Assembly (NCBI GenBank): GCA_015178975.1
Contig: WHVD01000011.1
Coordinates: forward strand, 1,396,785 to 1,460,784
DNA from: Hysterangium stoloniferum
Taxonomy: Eukaryota; Basidiomycota; Agaricomycetes; Hysterangiales; Hysterangiaceae
DNA: 64,000 bases
Direction of reading: 5' to 3'
In this document: positions 44,675 through 56,046 of the stretch, in pieces
Position numbering within the stretch: position 1 is the stretch's first letter
How the letters are laid out: the number at the start of each line of letters is the position of its first letter
Program-made: the position numbers and the translations under genes
The notes under the pieces: generated by a model
Databases searched by the model: none
The model's input: only the letters and a program-made list of their open reading frames with translations
What the model was told of the DNA's origin: nothing

Positions 44675-45970
44675 TGTGAGGTATCAGCTTTATCTCATAA
44701 TTTTCTCTTAATTTTCTTTGAATTTTTTTATATTTTCTCGAATTTATTGTATTTTTATTATATTTTTATTGTCAAATATAAGGCTCTATTCCTTTTAACT
44801 TCACATAATAATAGCATATATGAACTCATATTATGCTATTATATCTTAGTTAATTTATTATAATTTTTAACTAATTATTTATATTTTATTTACTTAGTTA
44901 TTACCTTTCGGCACCTTGCTGCAGCCCAGTTTGCGCATTTTTGAAGTCATGTGACGTATTAGATAAGCCTCTGGTGTCGGGATGTCACACAAGTCACGGA
45001 TGTGACTACCCGAGTCACACAAGTCACGAATGTGACTACCCGAGTCATTATTAGATTCCGCCGACTCATCGTTTGCTTCCGTCCTGGGACTGTGGCCTTG
45101 AACCTTCATGTTCAAGCAAGAGGTTAGAACCCTTGTCTCAGAGAAGGGAATCACATGATAAATAAAGGGTAAATAATGAGTAGAATATGAGGTCATTATG
45201 ATCTAACTAATGACCTCATAAACTAAATAGTTAGCTAATCATTGAGTTATCAAAATGTATATAAGGAGGGCTAAGTTTCCAATAAAATCATCTTATATCT
45301 CACACATTTTACTGCACAGCTCAGAAGCTTATCTAATCATTCTAAGGACAATAATAGCCTTAGTCTGATACACTAACTGCAAGCACCTACACTTGCAGAA
45401 TCTTGAATCTTTGTCAGCAACTCTTGAACTTAGCTAATCATCTAAGTTCCCCCAGCCTCACAGCTACCCTTTAGGCTTATTAATTAGATAATAAACTTAA
45501 TAAGTATCTAAGTATCCTTACTGAAATCCCTGCCAATACTAGATTATTCAAGGCCCAGCCCTAAGTTTATTGAATTAATCAAGTACAAGCACTCAGATAA
45601 TCCAATACAAATTATTTTCTCTATTAATAAATTATTTAACACCTTGTTAAATAACTATTAATAGTTACAAATAGGCATACAAGAATCCGAAGCTTTATAT
45701 CAAGTCTCTGCTAAGTTACTGCACATATACTCAGCTTCTAGCCCCTATTCTCAAGGAGTAGTTCTTTTATTGCTAAAAGAGTCATACACAGTTCTATTGA
45801 ACCTTTCAATAATCAAAATAAGCATTGATTTGAGTTGTTTAAGCTTAATAGCACAGCTCATTAATCTATCAGTATTTAAATTACTGGACCTTTGCTTGTT
45901 TTATTGTTGAAGCTCTGTGACACTATAGCATATATTGAGCTATCTAAGAGAATCCCCTGAATACATTACA
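44675..45970 (+). repeat. Solo LTR family I with perfect TSD ATGTG
   Basis: A 1296-bp TGTGAGGTATCAGC...ATACATTACA sequence with ATGTG at 44670-44674 and 45971-45975. It splits the copia codons ILQDV|LYIPDAT; removing it with one TSD restores the reading frame. It is the same family as the LTR at 56047-57305 and the solo at 53893. A roughly 31-bp segment (CCCGAGTCACACAAGTCACG) is duplicated at about 44981-45046. Confidence 0.93.
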
Positions 45971-45975
45971 ATGTG

Positions 45976-47090
45976 CTTTACATACCAGATGCCACAGTGC
46001 ATCTCATATCAGTTTGTTGCTTAACCCAGGATTCCAATATCATTGCACACTTCAATGATCAATCATGTTGGCTCAGTACTAAACCATCTAACACTATAAT
46101 AGCTCATGGCTCATTACTCCCCCACAAAAATCTCTACACATTATCTCTCCATTCCATACTCACAGAGCATGCCCTTATCACTCAAAATGTGCCTACCCTT
46201 GATACTTGGCACTGCCACCTTGGACATGTGAACTACAAATCTATTAATGACATGTTCAAAAGTGGCCTGCTGAAAGGTGTGCAGTCCTCCTCCACTTCAG
46301 CTCCCCAGAAATACAATTCATGCATTTTTGGAAAACAGACAAAATCACCAGTTCCAAAAATACATGAAAGGGGGTTGGGGCATAGGGCAACAAAGAGACA
46401 AGAGAAAGTTTGGATAGATCTCTCAGGACCACAGGCTATAACTTCACAAACTGGAAATCACTATGTCCTGAATATGTATAGTTGATGACTATACAAGTTT
46501 TGTTTGGACCATATTATTGAGAGCTAAAAGCGATGCCTTTCCTCAACTTCAGATATGGGAGCAAGCTAGGGAAGTGTTGAAACAGGGCTAAAAGTTGGAA
46601 TATACCACACTGATAATGGTGAACTTAAAAGCTGTGAAATGTCAAGTTGGTTATCATCCAGAGGAACTGAGCAACAATTCATGGCACCATATACATCAGC
46701 CCACATTGGACGAGTGGAGTGTATGCATAGAACTCTTATGGGGAAGGCTCGATCAATGTGTATATATGCTAATTTACCAACATACTTATGGTATGAATTC
46801 TACCAACCACAGCTCATCTTCACACTAAAACGACCACTAACTCTCTTAATGGCAAAACCCCCTGGGAGCTTTGGTATGGCCATGTTCCTGATTACTCTTA
46901 TATGAAGGAGATTGGATGCAAAGCTTTCATACTCATCCAAAACAAGTCTAATCCAAAAATCTTCAAATGATCAATTGAATGTATTTTGGTCAGTTATGAT
47001 GTAAAATTAAAATCATACCAATGTTATGATCCCAAAACTCATCAAATATACAGTTTATATTTTTTTTGGAAGCCATGAGGGACACTCCCA
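45976..47090 (+). pseudogene. Ty1/copia integrase remnant
   Basis: Continues the copia polyprotein: LYIPDATVHLISVCCL, then the GAG-pre-integrase zinc region DTWHCHLGHVNYKSINDM and C..G..TKSPVPKI. The integrase core follows (KVWIDLSGPQ; YTSAHIGRVECMHRTLMGKA at about 46690-46750; KPPGSFGMA-like). It has stops at 46483 and 46592 and frame changes at about 46560-46700. It would insert cDNA if intact and is clearly dead. Confidence 0.8.
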
Positions 47091-47700
47091 TCCAGAGCTG
47101 ATGGTTACACACCAAGACCTACCTGTATGTACCTTCCACACCCACCTCTACCTTATCTACACCAAATAACATTATCATTCCAAATTCTCTTGATGATAGT
47201 ATTACAGCACCATCTATTCCACCAATTATAAATCATCCAGTAGCACCTGCACCACAAAACAACAGCCTCCCTTTGATCAATAACCAGCCAAATCCTGAAA
47301 CACCTATCTGCCATTCAAATCATATTGCAGAAGGACATATTGGACCAGGCTTGTGCCTTCAACGTGCTGTACAAGCCTCTCAAGAAAGTGCAGAACATTT
47401 ACATCTTGCAAAGCAACAATGTTTGCATACTCTACATAAACTACACCAACTGCAGCCAAACACATCCCAGGAACCATCCAATAATGAGGATATTGATCAT
47501 GTGTTGTCTGCATTACAGCAAGAATGTGGCCTCCTTGGGGCAGACACTATCCTTGAATCAGTAACAGGCATTGATCCCCTGACATGTAATGGTGAACCCA
47601 AATATTGGGAGGAAGCCCTCAACTCTGCCGATGCAGCTCAATGGTGACAGGGTTACCTTGATGAACTTGCTTCCCTCAAGGCCATGGGGTCTACAAATTA
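47091..47700 (+). pseudogene. Copia integrase-RT linker and start of RT, truncated
   Basis: The open frame 47273-47647 holds a linker and the RT entry motif NGEPKYWEEALNSADAAQW. After a TGA come YLDELASLKAMG residues. The RT proper is absent, so the element is truncated at about 47700. Confidence 0.65.
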
Positions 47701-47740
47701 ATTCCCCACTCCAATGAGTGGATGCATATGGAATTGAACA

Positions 47741-47969
47741 ATAAAGTAAACTCTGATACTCTGAAGACCCCACAAGGTTGTGAGTTCAATCCCCGCCCAT
47801 ACCAATAGTTCAAAGCCCAAAAATAAGTGGCAAAAAGTAACTTGTATTTAGGCATTGAGAGGGATAAACATTACTTAATATATATGTTGGCCCACACAAT
47901 GTTGGCTACCAGCCTTAAAACAGGTCATAGGGGAATTACTACTGACCTTTGGGTCAGAGTTTACTTTAT
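47741..47969. mobile_element. Short element with 16-bp perfect TIRs and tRNA-like B box
   Basis: ATAAAGTAAACTCTGA (47741-47756) and its exact reverse complement (47954-47969) bound 229 bp. Inside, at 47771-47803, is a sequence like the 3' half of a tRNA (GTTGTGAGTTCAATCCC then GCCCATACCA). No 5' tRNA half. It could be a MITE or a SINE fragment folded back. Confidence 0.55.
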
Positions 47970-48011
47970 GTTGGAAACCACAAAGCCAACATTGGCTTAG
48001 TGGTTTCCAAC
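47970..48011. repeat. 42-nt near-perfect palindrome
   Basis: A 20-bp stem starting GTTGGAAACCACAAAGCCAA, with a 2-nt loop and one mismatch. It starts at the base after the preceding TIR, so the two structures may be one element. Confidence 0.8.
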
Positions 48012-48429
48012 ACTGTGGCATCCATGAAGGTACCCCATTCTGTTGGGAAGTTGCCAGAGATTATGCCACTGTTGGAGGGGTGTATCAAGTCTCCTCTAGG
48101 GAAGGAGAGGTCTTGGATTAGGCAGAAGATGTCTGAGTTTGGTTTGGGGATAAGACCCAAGGGTGATGTCTGGAATGGACCAATGATATGCTCCAGATCC
48201 TCTGGTGTCTAGCCTCTGGAGTAGCATCCTGCTGCCTGCTTGCTTGATATGTACCTGTGAATAAAGTCTGTGTCTAGTAGTGAAGATCTGTGATTCTCAA
48301 AAAATAACCATGGGCAATAAGTGGGCTTTAACCCCAATGTCAAAACTGGTCATTAAACTAGATATAATGTTCTGCCAATCCTGGAGTATACCATATTTAC
48401 TCAATGTATATGCCACTATGATGGGGTTG

Positions 48430-49936
48430 AGTGGCATTGCAACCCTGCACGGATCAGAGCTGTCTGCAGGCTCCTGCTCTGTGGTCTTTTTGAAGCAGAT
48501 GCTTCAGGTGTGTGTATTGATGCAACTGTCTCCTCATTTGCATTGGGATCCCAGTGCCCAGCCAAAGCAAAACTGCTTGCCATTGGGGGCTGCCAGGGTA
48601 TTTTTGTTTCTGGCATTCTGGGCAATTGGAACAGCATTCCTCCCTGCTGTGATGAGTTTCACACTGCAGTCTGCTGGAAAGTGTCCTTGCACTCCATACC
48701 AAAAGCAATGTGCCCTATCCCCTTCAGGGCAGGGCTTCTTCTGTGGTGCTGGCAGTTGACTGGGGATCCTGGTGACTGTGGGCACTTAGGTGGTGTTACT
48801 GAAGGACCACCTCGATGTGTGCAGTGCGGTGCATGTCAAAATAACTGTCAGAGCATTGGTGTCCAAGCAGACCCAAATAATGGGTCAGGTTGCAGGTCAC
48901 TGCCTCATGTTGCTGGATATCATAGTCCATGGCCACCTCCCAACCGTGGGACTTTGCGATGGTCATCACAATTGAGTGGTGTGCCATGAGGGCATTCACT
49001 TGAATGTCACCACCATATATCATGCCCTCATGCAATCAACTGCTGCCACTGCCACTGCTAGCCAGTCAATGATGCTGATGCTCTTTTCATTCCCATGATC
49101 AAACTCCTTGGCTATGCTGCCAGATGGTGAGAAAGTGAACTCCTCTGTGCCTCTCTCAGCTTTCTGGTGTGCTTCTGTTGTAAGTGATGAGTATAGGTTC
49201 TTAAAGGCTTCCTTGACCTTGTGAGGTATGGCTAAAAGGTGTGGACAGGTGTGTGAGCTGTGCTCATTGCACCATGCCACAGTGGTGGAAAAAAGAACAG
49301 ACAGAGCAGAAAGGAAGACCAGTGTGTGGTCCAGCAGCACCCCAGGGCAGACAGACGGAACTGAGCTGCCTGCATACTGCAAGACCCTCCAGAATTTGTG
49401 CATGGCACTGCATGCTGCAAGTGCCACATAATCTAATGTCTATGTGTACTGAAGGGGAAAGGAAGATGGTACTCATGGATTTCCAAGGTGTTGGCCTTGA
49501 ATCCTGGGATAATCTCTGGTATTGGAGCTTTCTTGTTGGGTTTGGAATCATCAGCCATAGATGCTGCAGCATTGGCCCACTGTACTATTTTCAGGTCTGC
49601 AAATAATCCCATAATGCTTAGGGGTATTTCTGGTGTGTATATCCCCTCTTGCTTGATGGGGGTGCAGTTGCCTGCCAATGTGTGTCACTGGGCCATGAGA
49701 TATGCTATCTGAGCATCTAACCACTCAATCTCTCCTGGAGACTGGAGACCTGCATGATGGGCATGCTCACTGCCACCAGGTTTGTTGGGTTGTGGTACTG
49801 CTGGGGGATTGTTGATTTCAGTTGCCCCAGGAGGTGGTAAATCCAGCCTTGTGTCAGTGTGGGGTGGGAGCCCCTCATCAATTAAATTGATACCTAAGTG
49901 TGCAAATACTCCCTGGGGCACAGGTGCAGTTGTCAT
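48430..49936 (-). pseudogene. Retroelement Gag-like gene with zinc knuckle, decayed
   Basis: A mosaic of minus-strand frames: start MTTAPVPQGVFAHLGINL (49936); FADLKIVQWANAAASMADD (about 49590); VKEAFKNLYSSLTTEA (about 49210); then HCFWYGVQGHFPADC (about 48705) and a second Cys region NGKQFCFGWALGSQC (about 48550). It fits the Gag of fungal tyrosine-recombinase elements, with two metal-binding motifs. I infer this by comparison with the gag at 41631-42863; it could be the missing gag of retroelement 2. Stops and frameshifts throughout. Confidence 0.5.
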
Positions 49937-50339
49937 CCTGTGAGATTTAAAATAATTAGAAAGAATATAAAGGACTGGTGATATGATAAAGAGTGAAAAT
50001 CCTCAATAATGTGAGTCAATCAACTTGTCATAAGAGAACAAAGGTGTGGGAGTTCTTCCTACACTCAGCTGGATGTTGAGTGCTGAACTACTCCCAGCAA
50101 GCCAGGGATCATGCAGCACTCTACACTACACACTTATCTCTGAAGAATCTGAGCATCAGAAGACACTTTGAGTGAGACATTTAGGAAATCCAAAGGATGG
50201 CAAAAAAGGACAAGGCATTGTTTGCTGGTTCATCTGACAAAGAAAAGGGCAAAAACCACAAGAAAAAACCCCACAGTGTGTGCTGGAACTGCAAGGAGAA
50301 GGGTGTTAATATCTAAGCAAGGGGGGCAAAAGGGGATGA
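49937..50339. other. Unassigned sequence
   Basis: Possible leader of the gag remnant. The 63-codon plus frame at 50168-50359 is Lys-rich with no known motif. Confidence 0.3.
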
Positions 50340-50623
50340 TTTCAGAGGTCCAAAAATAGTGAATGGTACTAATTGGGAGGTCCAAAATAGGGAATCGTAC
50401 TAATTGGGAGGTCCAATTCTATAAGGCAAAGTGGGGCTTGGCTTTAACATACTGTATGTATTGCACCCTCACATGAACTGTTAGGGTGCTCTGGTATTTC
50501 AAACAGAGCAGATAGTACAATAAAAGCTAAAAGCTAAAGACAACACTTAGCTCAATTGACTGGAGGGCCAAAAATACTAAGAGTTGTAGAGTGAAGAGTA
50601 TTACGAGGAATGTTAAAGGTCTT
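50340..50623 (-). repeat. LTR family C fragment, minus orientation
   Basis: The reverse complement of the 3' half of family C (GTTAGGGTGCTCTGGTATTTC, CTAAGAGTTGTAGAG blocks). It is interrupted on the right by the family B LTR. Confidence 0.6.
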
Positions 50624-51501
50624 ATATTAAGAGTTGTGTGCAGAGCTTATCGGAGGGTTTCCAGAGAAACCCACAGGAAAGCCGGTAGGACTTGGCTTTA
50701 GCTTATAGGCTGCACCCTTGTGAGATTGTGTTGTCCAATTTCAGATGGGACGACAGGAATCCTGGGGAGTCTGGGAGGGGTTCGTGGGTTGAGAGGTTGG
50801 GAGTCAACTGTGGGAATCCTGTGGAGGTTGAGGGGTTGGGTGGAGATGAGTTGGAGGTTGAGTAATAGATGGGTCAGAGGTCAAGTGATAGATGGGTCAG
50901 AGCCTGTGGGCTCCAATGAGGTAAAGAGTGGTGTGTTTCAAAGAGGAGATTAGAGCAGAAAATGTACTGAGATTACTGGGGAGAATCTAAGCTGCTTTTC
51001 TGACTGGATTGTATGTACAACATCTGCCAGACTATATAAACTGTGGAATTTATGTCATACCAAATCCAATAAAAATAATGAAATCTAAACTAGTAAACAT
51101 GAAATGAGATAAGTAAACACCAAACTTGGTGTTAGGAATGGAATGGAGTGGAGCAGAGTCTGAAATGTGACAGGTCATTAGACCATAATGGGAATGGGGT
51201 GGGAGCAGAGTCCAAAATGTGAAGGTCATTTGGCCATAATGGGAATGGGGCTCAGTTAGAGAGCTGTTGGGTTTTCTGAGCAGGGTCTGGTGACTGGTAT
51301 GTGGGACAGGGTTGGAGATAGACAGGTGTGGGTTCCGGCGGGTATTCCAGTGACTGATACATGAAGTGATGAAGGTCGAGCATGGACAGGTCTGACATCC
51401 AGAGTCTGGCAGGTATTCCAGTAAACCGATAACTGGTGCGTATAGGTTGTGGGTGCATATAAGTTAGTGCCTGGAGTTCGGTGGGATTTCTGGTTGTAAC
51501 A
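50624..51501 (-). repeat. Family B LTR with attached element 3' tail
   Basis: Family B in reverse, ending TGGTTGTAACA. To its right, 51502-51697 matches the internal 3' tail of the chromovirus at 34380-34570 in reverse (TATATAAAAAATTG; CACATGATCTGGAAGG; TGCCAAAGTCCCAAAG). It is therefore a 3' LTR with about 200 bp of internal sequence, not a solo LTR. The left edge is uncertain by about 15 bp. Confidence 0.7.
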
Positions 51502-51705
51502 GTACCCTTTCTTTATGCCAAAGTCCCAAAGAGGCTCTAGAACTTGGTAAAGTTTGTTGGTTATGTGCATGTGTCAGAGCGTCATGTTGGTTACACATAT
51601 GTGTCAACAAGTCACATGATCTGGAAGGCAAGGTTCAGATGTGATGAGCCTATATAAAAAATTGAAAAAATGAAAATTTCTTCTTCTTTATTATCCCCAT
51701 CATCA

Positions 51706-52621
51706 ATGGGTCCAAAACCAATGCCATGCAAACCAATGCCCACTGCTGGGCCCTCCACAGGCACTCCATATCAGGCTCTGCTCACCACTGCCCAAATCCT
51801 GGTGCAGTGGGAGGAGCAGTGCCAACAACAAGAGGAAGCAGAGAGAAAGGCCAAGGAGGCCAAGGAGGAGTTGGACAGGGAGTACCAGGTGGCACTGGTC
51901 ATGGAAAAAGAGGCTGAGGAGCAGAGGAAGAGGGATGAGGAGGAGGCTGTGCAGGTTGCTGCAGAACAGGCCAAGGCAGCTGCGGAGAGAGCCGTGGTCA
52001 CTGTGGGAAAGGTAAGTCTCAGTGATCCACAGAGTTGAATCTACTGACTCTGCCTTTTTAGTGCAAAGTGGTAGAGGTTGAGTCAGAATCTGAGGGGGAG
52101 CTGGAGAGCCCCCAAAGGTAAGTCTCGGGTCTGTGGGGTATTCTGGGGACTAACCACATCAACAGAAGGCAAGAAAAATGGTTCCAGTTCACCTGCAAGT
52201 AAAAAACAATCTGTGGTGCTCTAACTGTAATGACTGGAACACTGACTGCCATTGGAAGTCTGGGCAGGGACCGGGCTGTTGGCAATGTGCACACCTCAAA
52301 GTGAGGTACTCACTTGTTCATGAGCCCACAGGGTCCATGGTGTGGGAAGCAAGTGGGTTGGACAGGCCCATGGGCTTGGAGGAGGTCTTGGGATGGATAG
52401 CTGTGGGCATAGATGCCCAGAATGAGTTGCTTGAGAGGAGCAACTGGGTGCAGATTGTTACTGCCAAAAATCTCCAGGCACTCCACAGAGAGCTTTGGGC
52501 ATTTCTGGCAGAGTATGGCAGTTATGTGTATGCAGAACTGCAGATCAGGAGTTCTGAGGAGCCCAGTTTGGATGAGGATGGTTCCCATGGAGATAGCAGA
52601 GCTCCCACAGGAGATTGCTGA
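51706..52621 (+). CDS. Coiled-coil plus Cys-cluster protein, hypothetical
   Basis: Unknown function. The proposed model is ATG 51706, intron 52012-52061, exon to 52117, intron 52118-52173, last exon to TGA 52621, giving about 270 aa. The first exon is a charged coiled coil (QQEEAERKAKEAKEELDREY and an Ala/Glu-rich stretch). The last exon has CSNCNDWNTDCHWKSG then CWQCAHLKVRYS, a C-x2-C-x6-C...C-x2-C zinc-cluster-like pattern whose final Cys seems replaced by Tyr or Arg. Both introns have GTAAGT donors, and all frames join with the acceptor CAAG at 52173. It may belong to a multicopy Agaricomycete family found near retroelements. The 5' end abuts chromovirus tail, so the promoter may be foreign. 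Confidence 0.45.
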
Positions 52622-52869
52622 GGTTGGGCAGAAGCATAGCGCCATAAATGTAGACTGATAATAAAATTTAATAATTGTTTTTTTTTAAAAAAGAAATAAA
52701 AGTAAAGTGTGAAAAGCATAAAAGTCCATGGGAAAGTCTGCTAGGACTTGAAGACATGTCAGAAACCTGTAAAAGCAAAGAGAGACATTATTAGTATATT
52801 GTTATATACATATTACTTTGTATTACAACAGGTTATAGGGCCCCCATAGCACACTCACTGCAAATTTGA
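52622..52869. other. AT-rich spacer
   Basis: A poly-T/A run and nothing else recognisable. Confidence 0.4.
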
Positions 52870-53467
52870 CATGTCAAATTCCCAAAGCACAAACTCCATT
52901 GAGAAGGCTTCTTCTCAACTCTATGATATTCCCTATCTAGATGACACTGGTTCAATCTTTCAAACTTGGAAGTACCACACACAAACAGTTCTTGAAGTCT
53001 GAGGATTGTCAAAAGCTCTTGAAGGCACTGAAACAGATCAGTCAAAAATCTGGGAAGCTAAAGCCCAGATTGTACTGACCTTGAAAGATGAACCTTTAAA
53101 TGGAATAATCAGCCTCAAGTCTGTTAAGGAGGTGTGTGAGAAGTTATGTGCTCAATATGAGGGAAAAGGGACACAAAAAGTAACTTACCTCATTGGTGAA
53201 CTATTCCGAAGCAGTCTTGTGGACTCAGAAGCACTTGAACTGCAGATGAATAAATGTGGGCTACTGCCTGATTTCTCAGACCCCTCAGAAATGAAATAAA
53301 AGACAAGTTTATTGCCATTGCAATCATCCTATCACTTCCCCCTTCCTACTTGACTCTCCAGACCATCCTCATGTTGCTTGAAGATCAGAAGACTGAAGAT
53401 GTTATCACAAAAATCCTTGCTGAAGAATCCTGCCAAAAAGAATCAGCCACACAAGCTGCATTTCTAG
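52870..53467 (+). pseudogene. Ty1/copia Gag remnant
   Basis: The copia Gag (UBN2-type) pattern is readable: a FQTWKYHTQTVLE stretch at about 52950, LEGTETDQSKIWEAKAQIVL at about 53020, KEVCEKLCAQYEGKGTQKV, YLIGELFRSSLVDSEALE. After a frameshift at about 53275 the LIAIAIILSLPPSYLTLQTILM region follows. It is cut by the family A LTR at 53468. It is a separate copy from the element at 43.3-47.7 kb. Confidence 0.72.
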
Positions 53468-55450
53468 TGTTAAGAACTAAAAACTGACTAATGTCAGTGG
53501 ACTGATGGGGACCGATTGGAAGGACTTGGCTTCAGCTTGTGTGCTGAGCCCTCGCAGTTATTCGTTGGGTGTCCTTAAATTTCGGGTGGGTGAAGACTAG
53601 TCCTAATGAATACCTCTCGGTGGAACTACCAATTGGAATCGAGGGATAAGTCGAGTGTCGGCCAAGGTGTTGGGGACTGAGAGGGGGCGAGCGCATGTGA
53701 AGGTGGAAAGTGGAATACTTAGTACGAGATTTCTATAGTTGTAAGAGGTTATTCGGAGTCGATATTCTGATTGCCTGGTTACTACAACTACAGCGGGTTC
53801 ATATACAAGTAACAGGCATCTAGAAAATACTAACTGGGAGAAGAGCGGAACACAGTATTGACAAATAAACTTGACTAGGAACAGGAGGTTACTGTAATGT
53901 ATTCAGGGGATTCTCTTAGATAGCTCAATATATGCTACAGTATAGTGTCACAGAGCTTCAACAATAAAACAAGCAAAGGTCCAGTAATTTAAATACTGAT
54001 AGATTAATGAGCTGCGCTATTAAGCTTAAACAACTCAAATCAATGCTTATTTTGATTATTGAAAGGTTCAATAGAACTGTGTATGACTCTTTTAGCAAAT
54101 AAAAGAACTATTCCTTGAGAATAAGGGCTAGAAGCTGAGTATATGCACAGTAACTTAGCAGAGACTTGATATAAAGCTTCGGATTCTTGTATGCCTATTT
54201 GTAACTATTAATAGTTATTTAACAAGGTGTTAAATAATTTATTAATAGAGAACATAATTTGTATTGGATTATCTGAGTGCTTGTACTTGATTAATTCAAT
54301 AAACTTAGGGCTGGGCCTTGAATAATCTAGTATTGGCAGGGATTTCAGTAAGGATACTTAGATACTTATTAAGTTTATTATCTAATTAATAAGCCTAAAG
54401 GGTAGCTGTGAGGCTGGGGGAACTTAGATGATTAGCTAAGTTCAAGAGTTGCTGACAAAGATTCAAGATTCTGCAAGTGTAGGTGCTTGCAGTGAGTGTA
54501 TCAGACTAAGGCTATTATTGTCCTTAGGATGATTAGATAAGCTTCTGAGCTGTGCAGTAAAATGTGTGAGAGATAGATGATTTTATTGGAAACTTGGCCC
54601 TCCTTATATACATTTTGATAACTAAATGATTAGCTAATTATTTAGTTTATGAGGTCACTAGTTAGATCATAATGACCTCATATTCTACTCATTATTTACC
54701 CTTTATTTATCACATGATTCCCCTCTCTGAGACAAGGGTTCTATCCTTTGGCTTGAACATGAAGGTTCAAGGCCATGGTCCCGGGACGGAAGCAAATGAT
54801 GAGTCGGTGGAATCAATTAATGACTCGGGTAGTCACATCCGTGATCTGTGTGACATCCCGACACCGGAGGCTTATCTAATAAGTCACATGACTTCAAAAA
54901 TGTGCAAACAAGCTGCAGCAAGGTGCCGAAAAGCAATAACTAAGTAGATAAAATATAAATAATTAGTTAAAAATTATAATAAATTAATTAAGTAATAATA
55001 GCATAATATGAGTCCATATATACTATTATTTATGAGAAGGTAAAAGGAATAAGGCCTATTTTTCACAATAAACATAGTAAAAAATACAATAAATTCGAAA
55101 GAATATTAAATAATCCACAGAAAATTAAGAGAATATTATGAGATGATGCTGATACATCACAGTTACTATTAGTTCAGAGGCTGTGAAATAACCGAGAGCA
55201 GAATTACGAAGAAAGGAAATAGTTCAAGGGTTATAAATATATATAGACATATGTGAAACATAAAATAGAGTGGATCATCATAATAAAAGGGATGTATCAG
55301 AGTTTAACCAGATAGTTCAAGTATATTTTGATGTGGGCGTAAATGGAGTTTGATCACTGCGAAAGCGTACATCAGCATCGGGGTCTCCAGGAAGTGAAGG
55401 GTCTCATTACCGATGTGTTCGACGTAGTGGCCGTTGGCCACCTGTTAACA
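53468..55450 (-). repeat. Family A LTR, minus orientation, split by family I solo LTR
   Basis: Begins TGTTAAGAACTAAAAACTGAC like reverse family A and resumes after the nested LTR at 55167. The far end is diverged and placed at TGTTAACA (55450) with low certainty. Flanks TCTAG and CTGAG do not match. Confidence 0.6.
53893..55161 (-). repeat. Solo LTR family I with perfect TSD GTTAC
   Basis: 1269 bp, TGTAATGTATTCAGG...GCTGATACATCACA on the plus strand, flanked by GTTAC at 53888-53892 and 55162-55166. It reads as the reverse complement of 44675-45970 with small differences, including one copy only of the segment duplicated there. Confidence 0.93.
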
Positions 55451-56046
55451 CTGAGTGCTCTGGCAGTGGAAAAAAACGTCGTGCAACATACCGGGACATA
55501 ACCAACATCTCCTGCTTGGTAGTTGAACGTCCTGGCATTACCATTGGCGGCGAAAATTGTAACTCGTGCCTGTCCAGAACTTTATGGCAGTTATTAGCCC
55601 GAATGTAGTGATTAAGAACTGTCACTGACATGAAATAGGTCCATTCGTCTGATGCAATCAGAATGTCACAGTGAAATAGTTTTGTACGTATCAGGGAGAA
55701 TTACCTTGAGTTGGATGCCACTGGAAGGCCAATAACTGATCGGATGGCAGACACGAACAACTTAAACACTCACATGAAGTTCTCTGGGCTGTGACATGGT
55801 TGTAACATCTAGCAAAATTTTAGATCAATGCAGGAAAATCTAAGATACAGTGACTCACAAAACCTTTCCAATGTTTGGAGTTTGCATATTGGCAGACTGC
55901 TACCAGGGGAGAGAAAATAGCAAAAAATTTCAAAATTTCACACTGGATAGCTAAACATGTATAGAATCATGGTCTAGAGTATTGTTACATAATATGCATT
56001 TTTGGGTATGCTACAAATAGTTTAGTCAGGCCTGCTCATTGGAAAG
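55451..56046. other. Unassigned sequence
   Basis: A 74-codon minus frame (55407-55631) has no recognised motif. No repeat boundary seen. Confidence 0.3.

Noticed and set aside
48280..49606. Plus-strand frames of up to 159 codons
   Set aside because: Antisense shadows of the decayed gag, whose zinc-knuckle motifs are on the minus strand.
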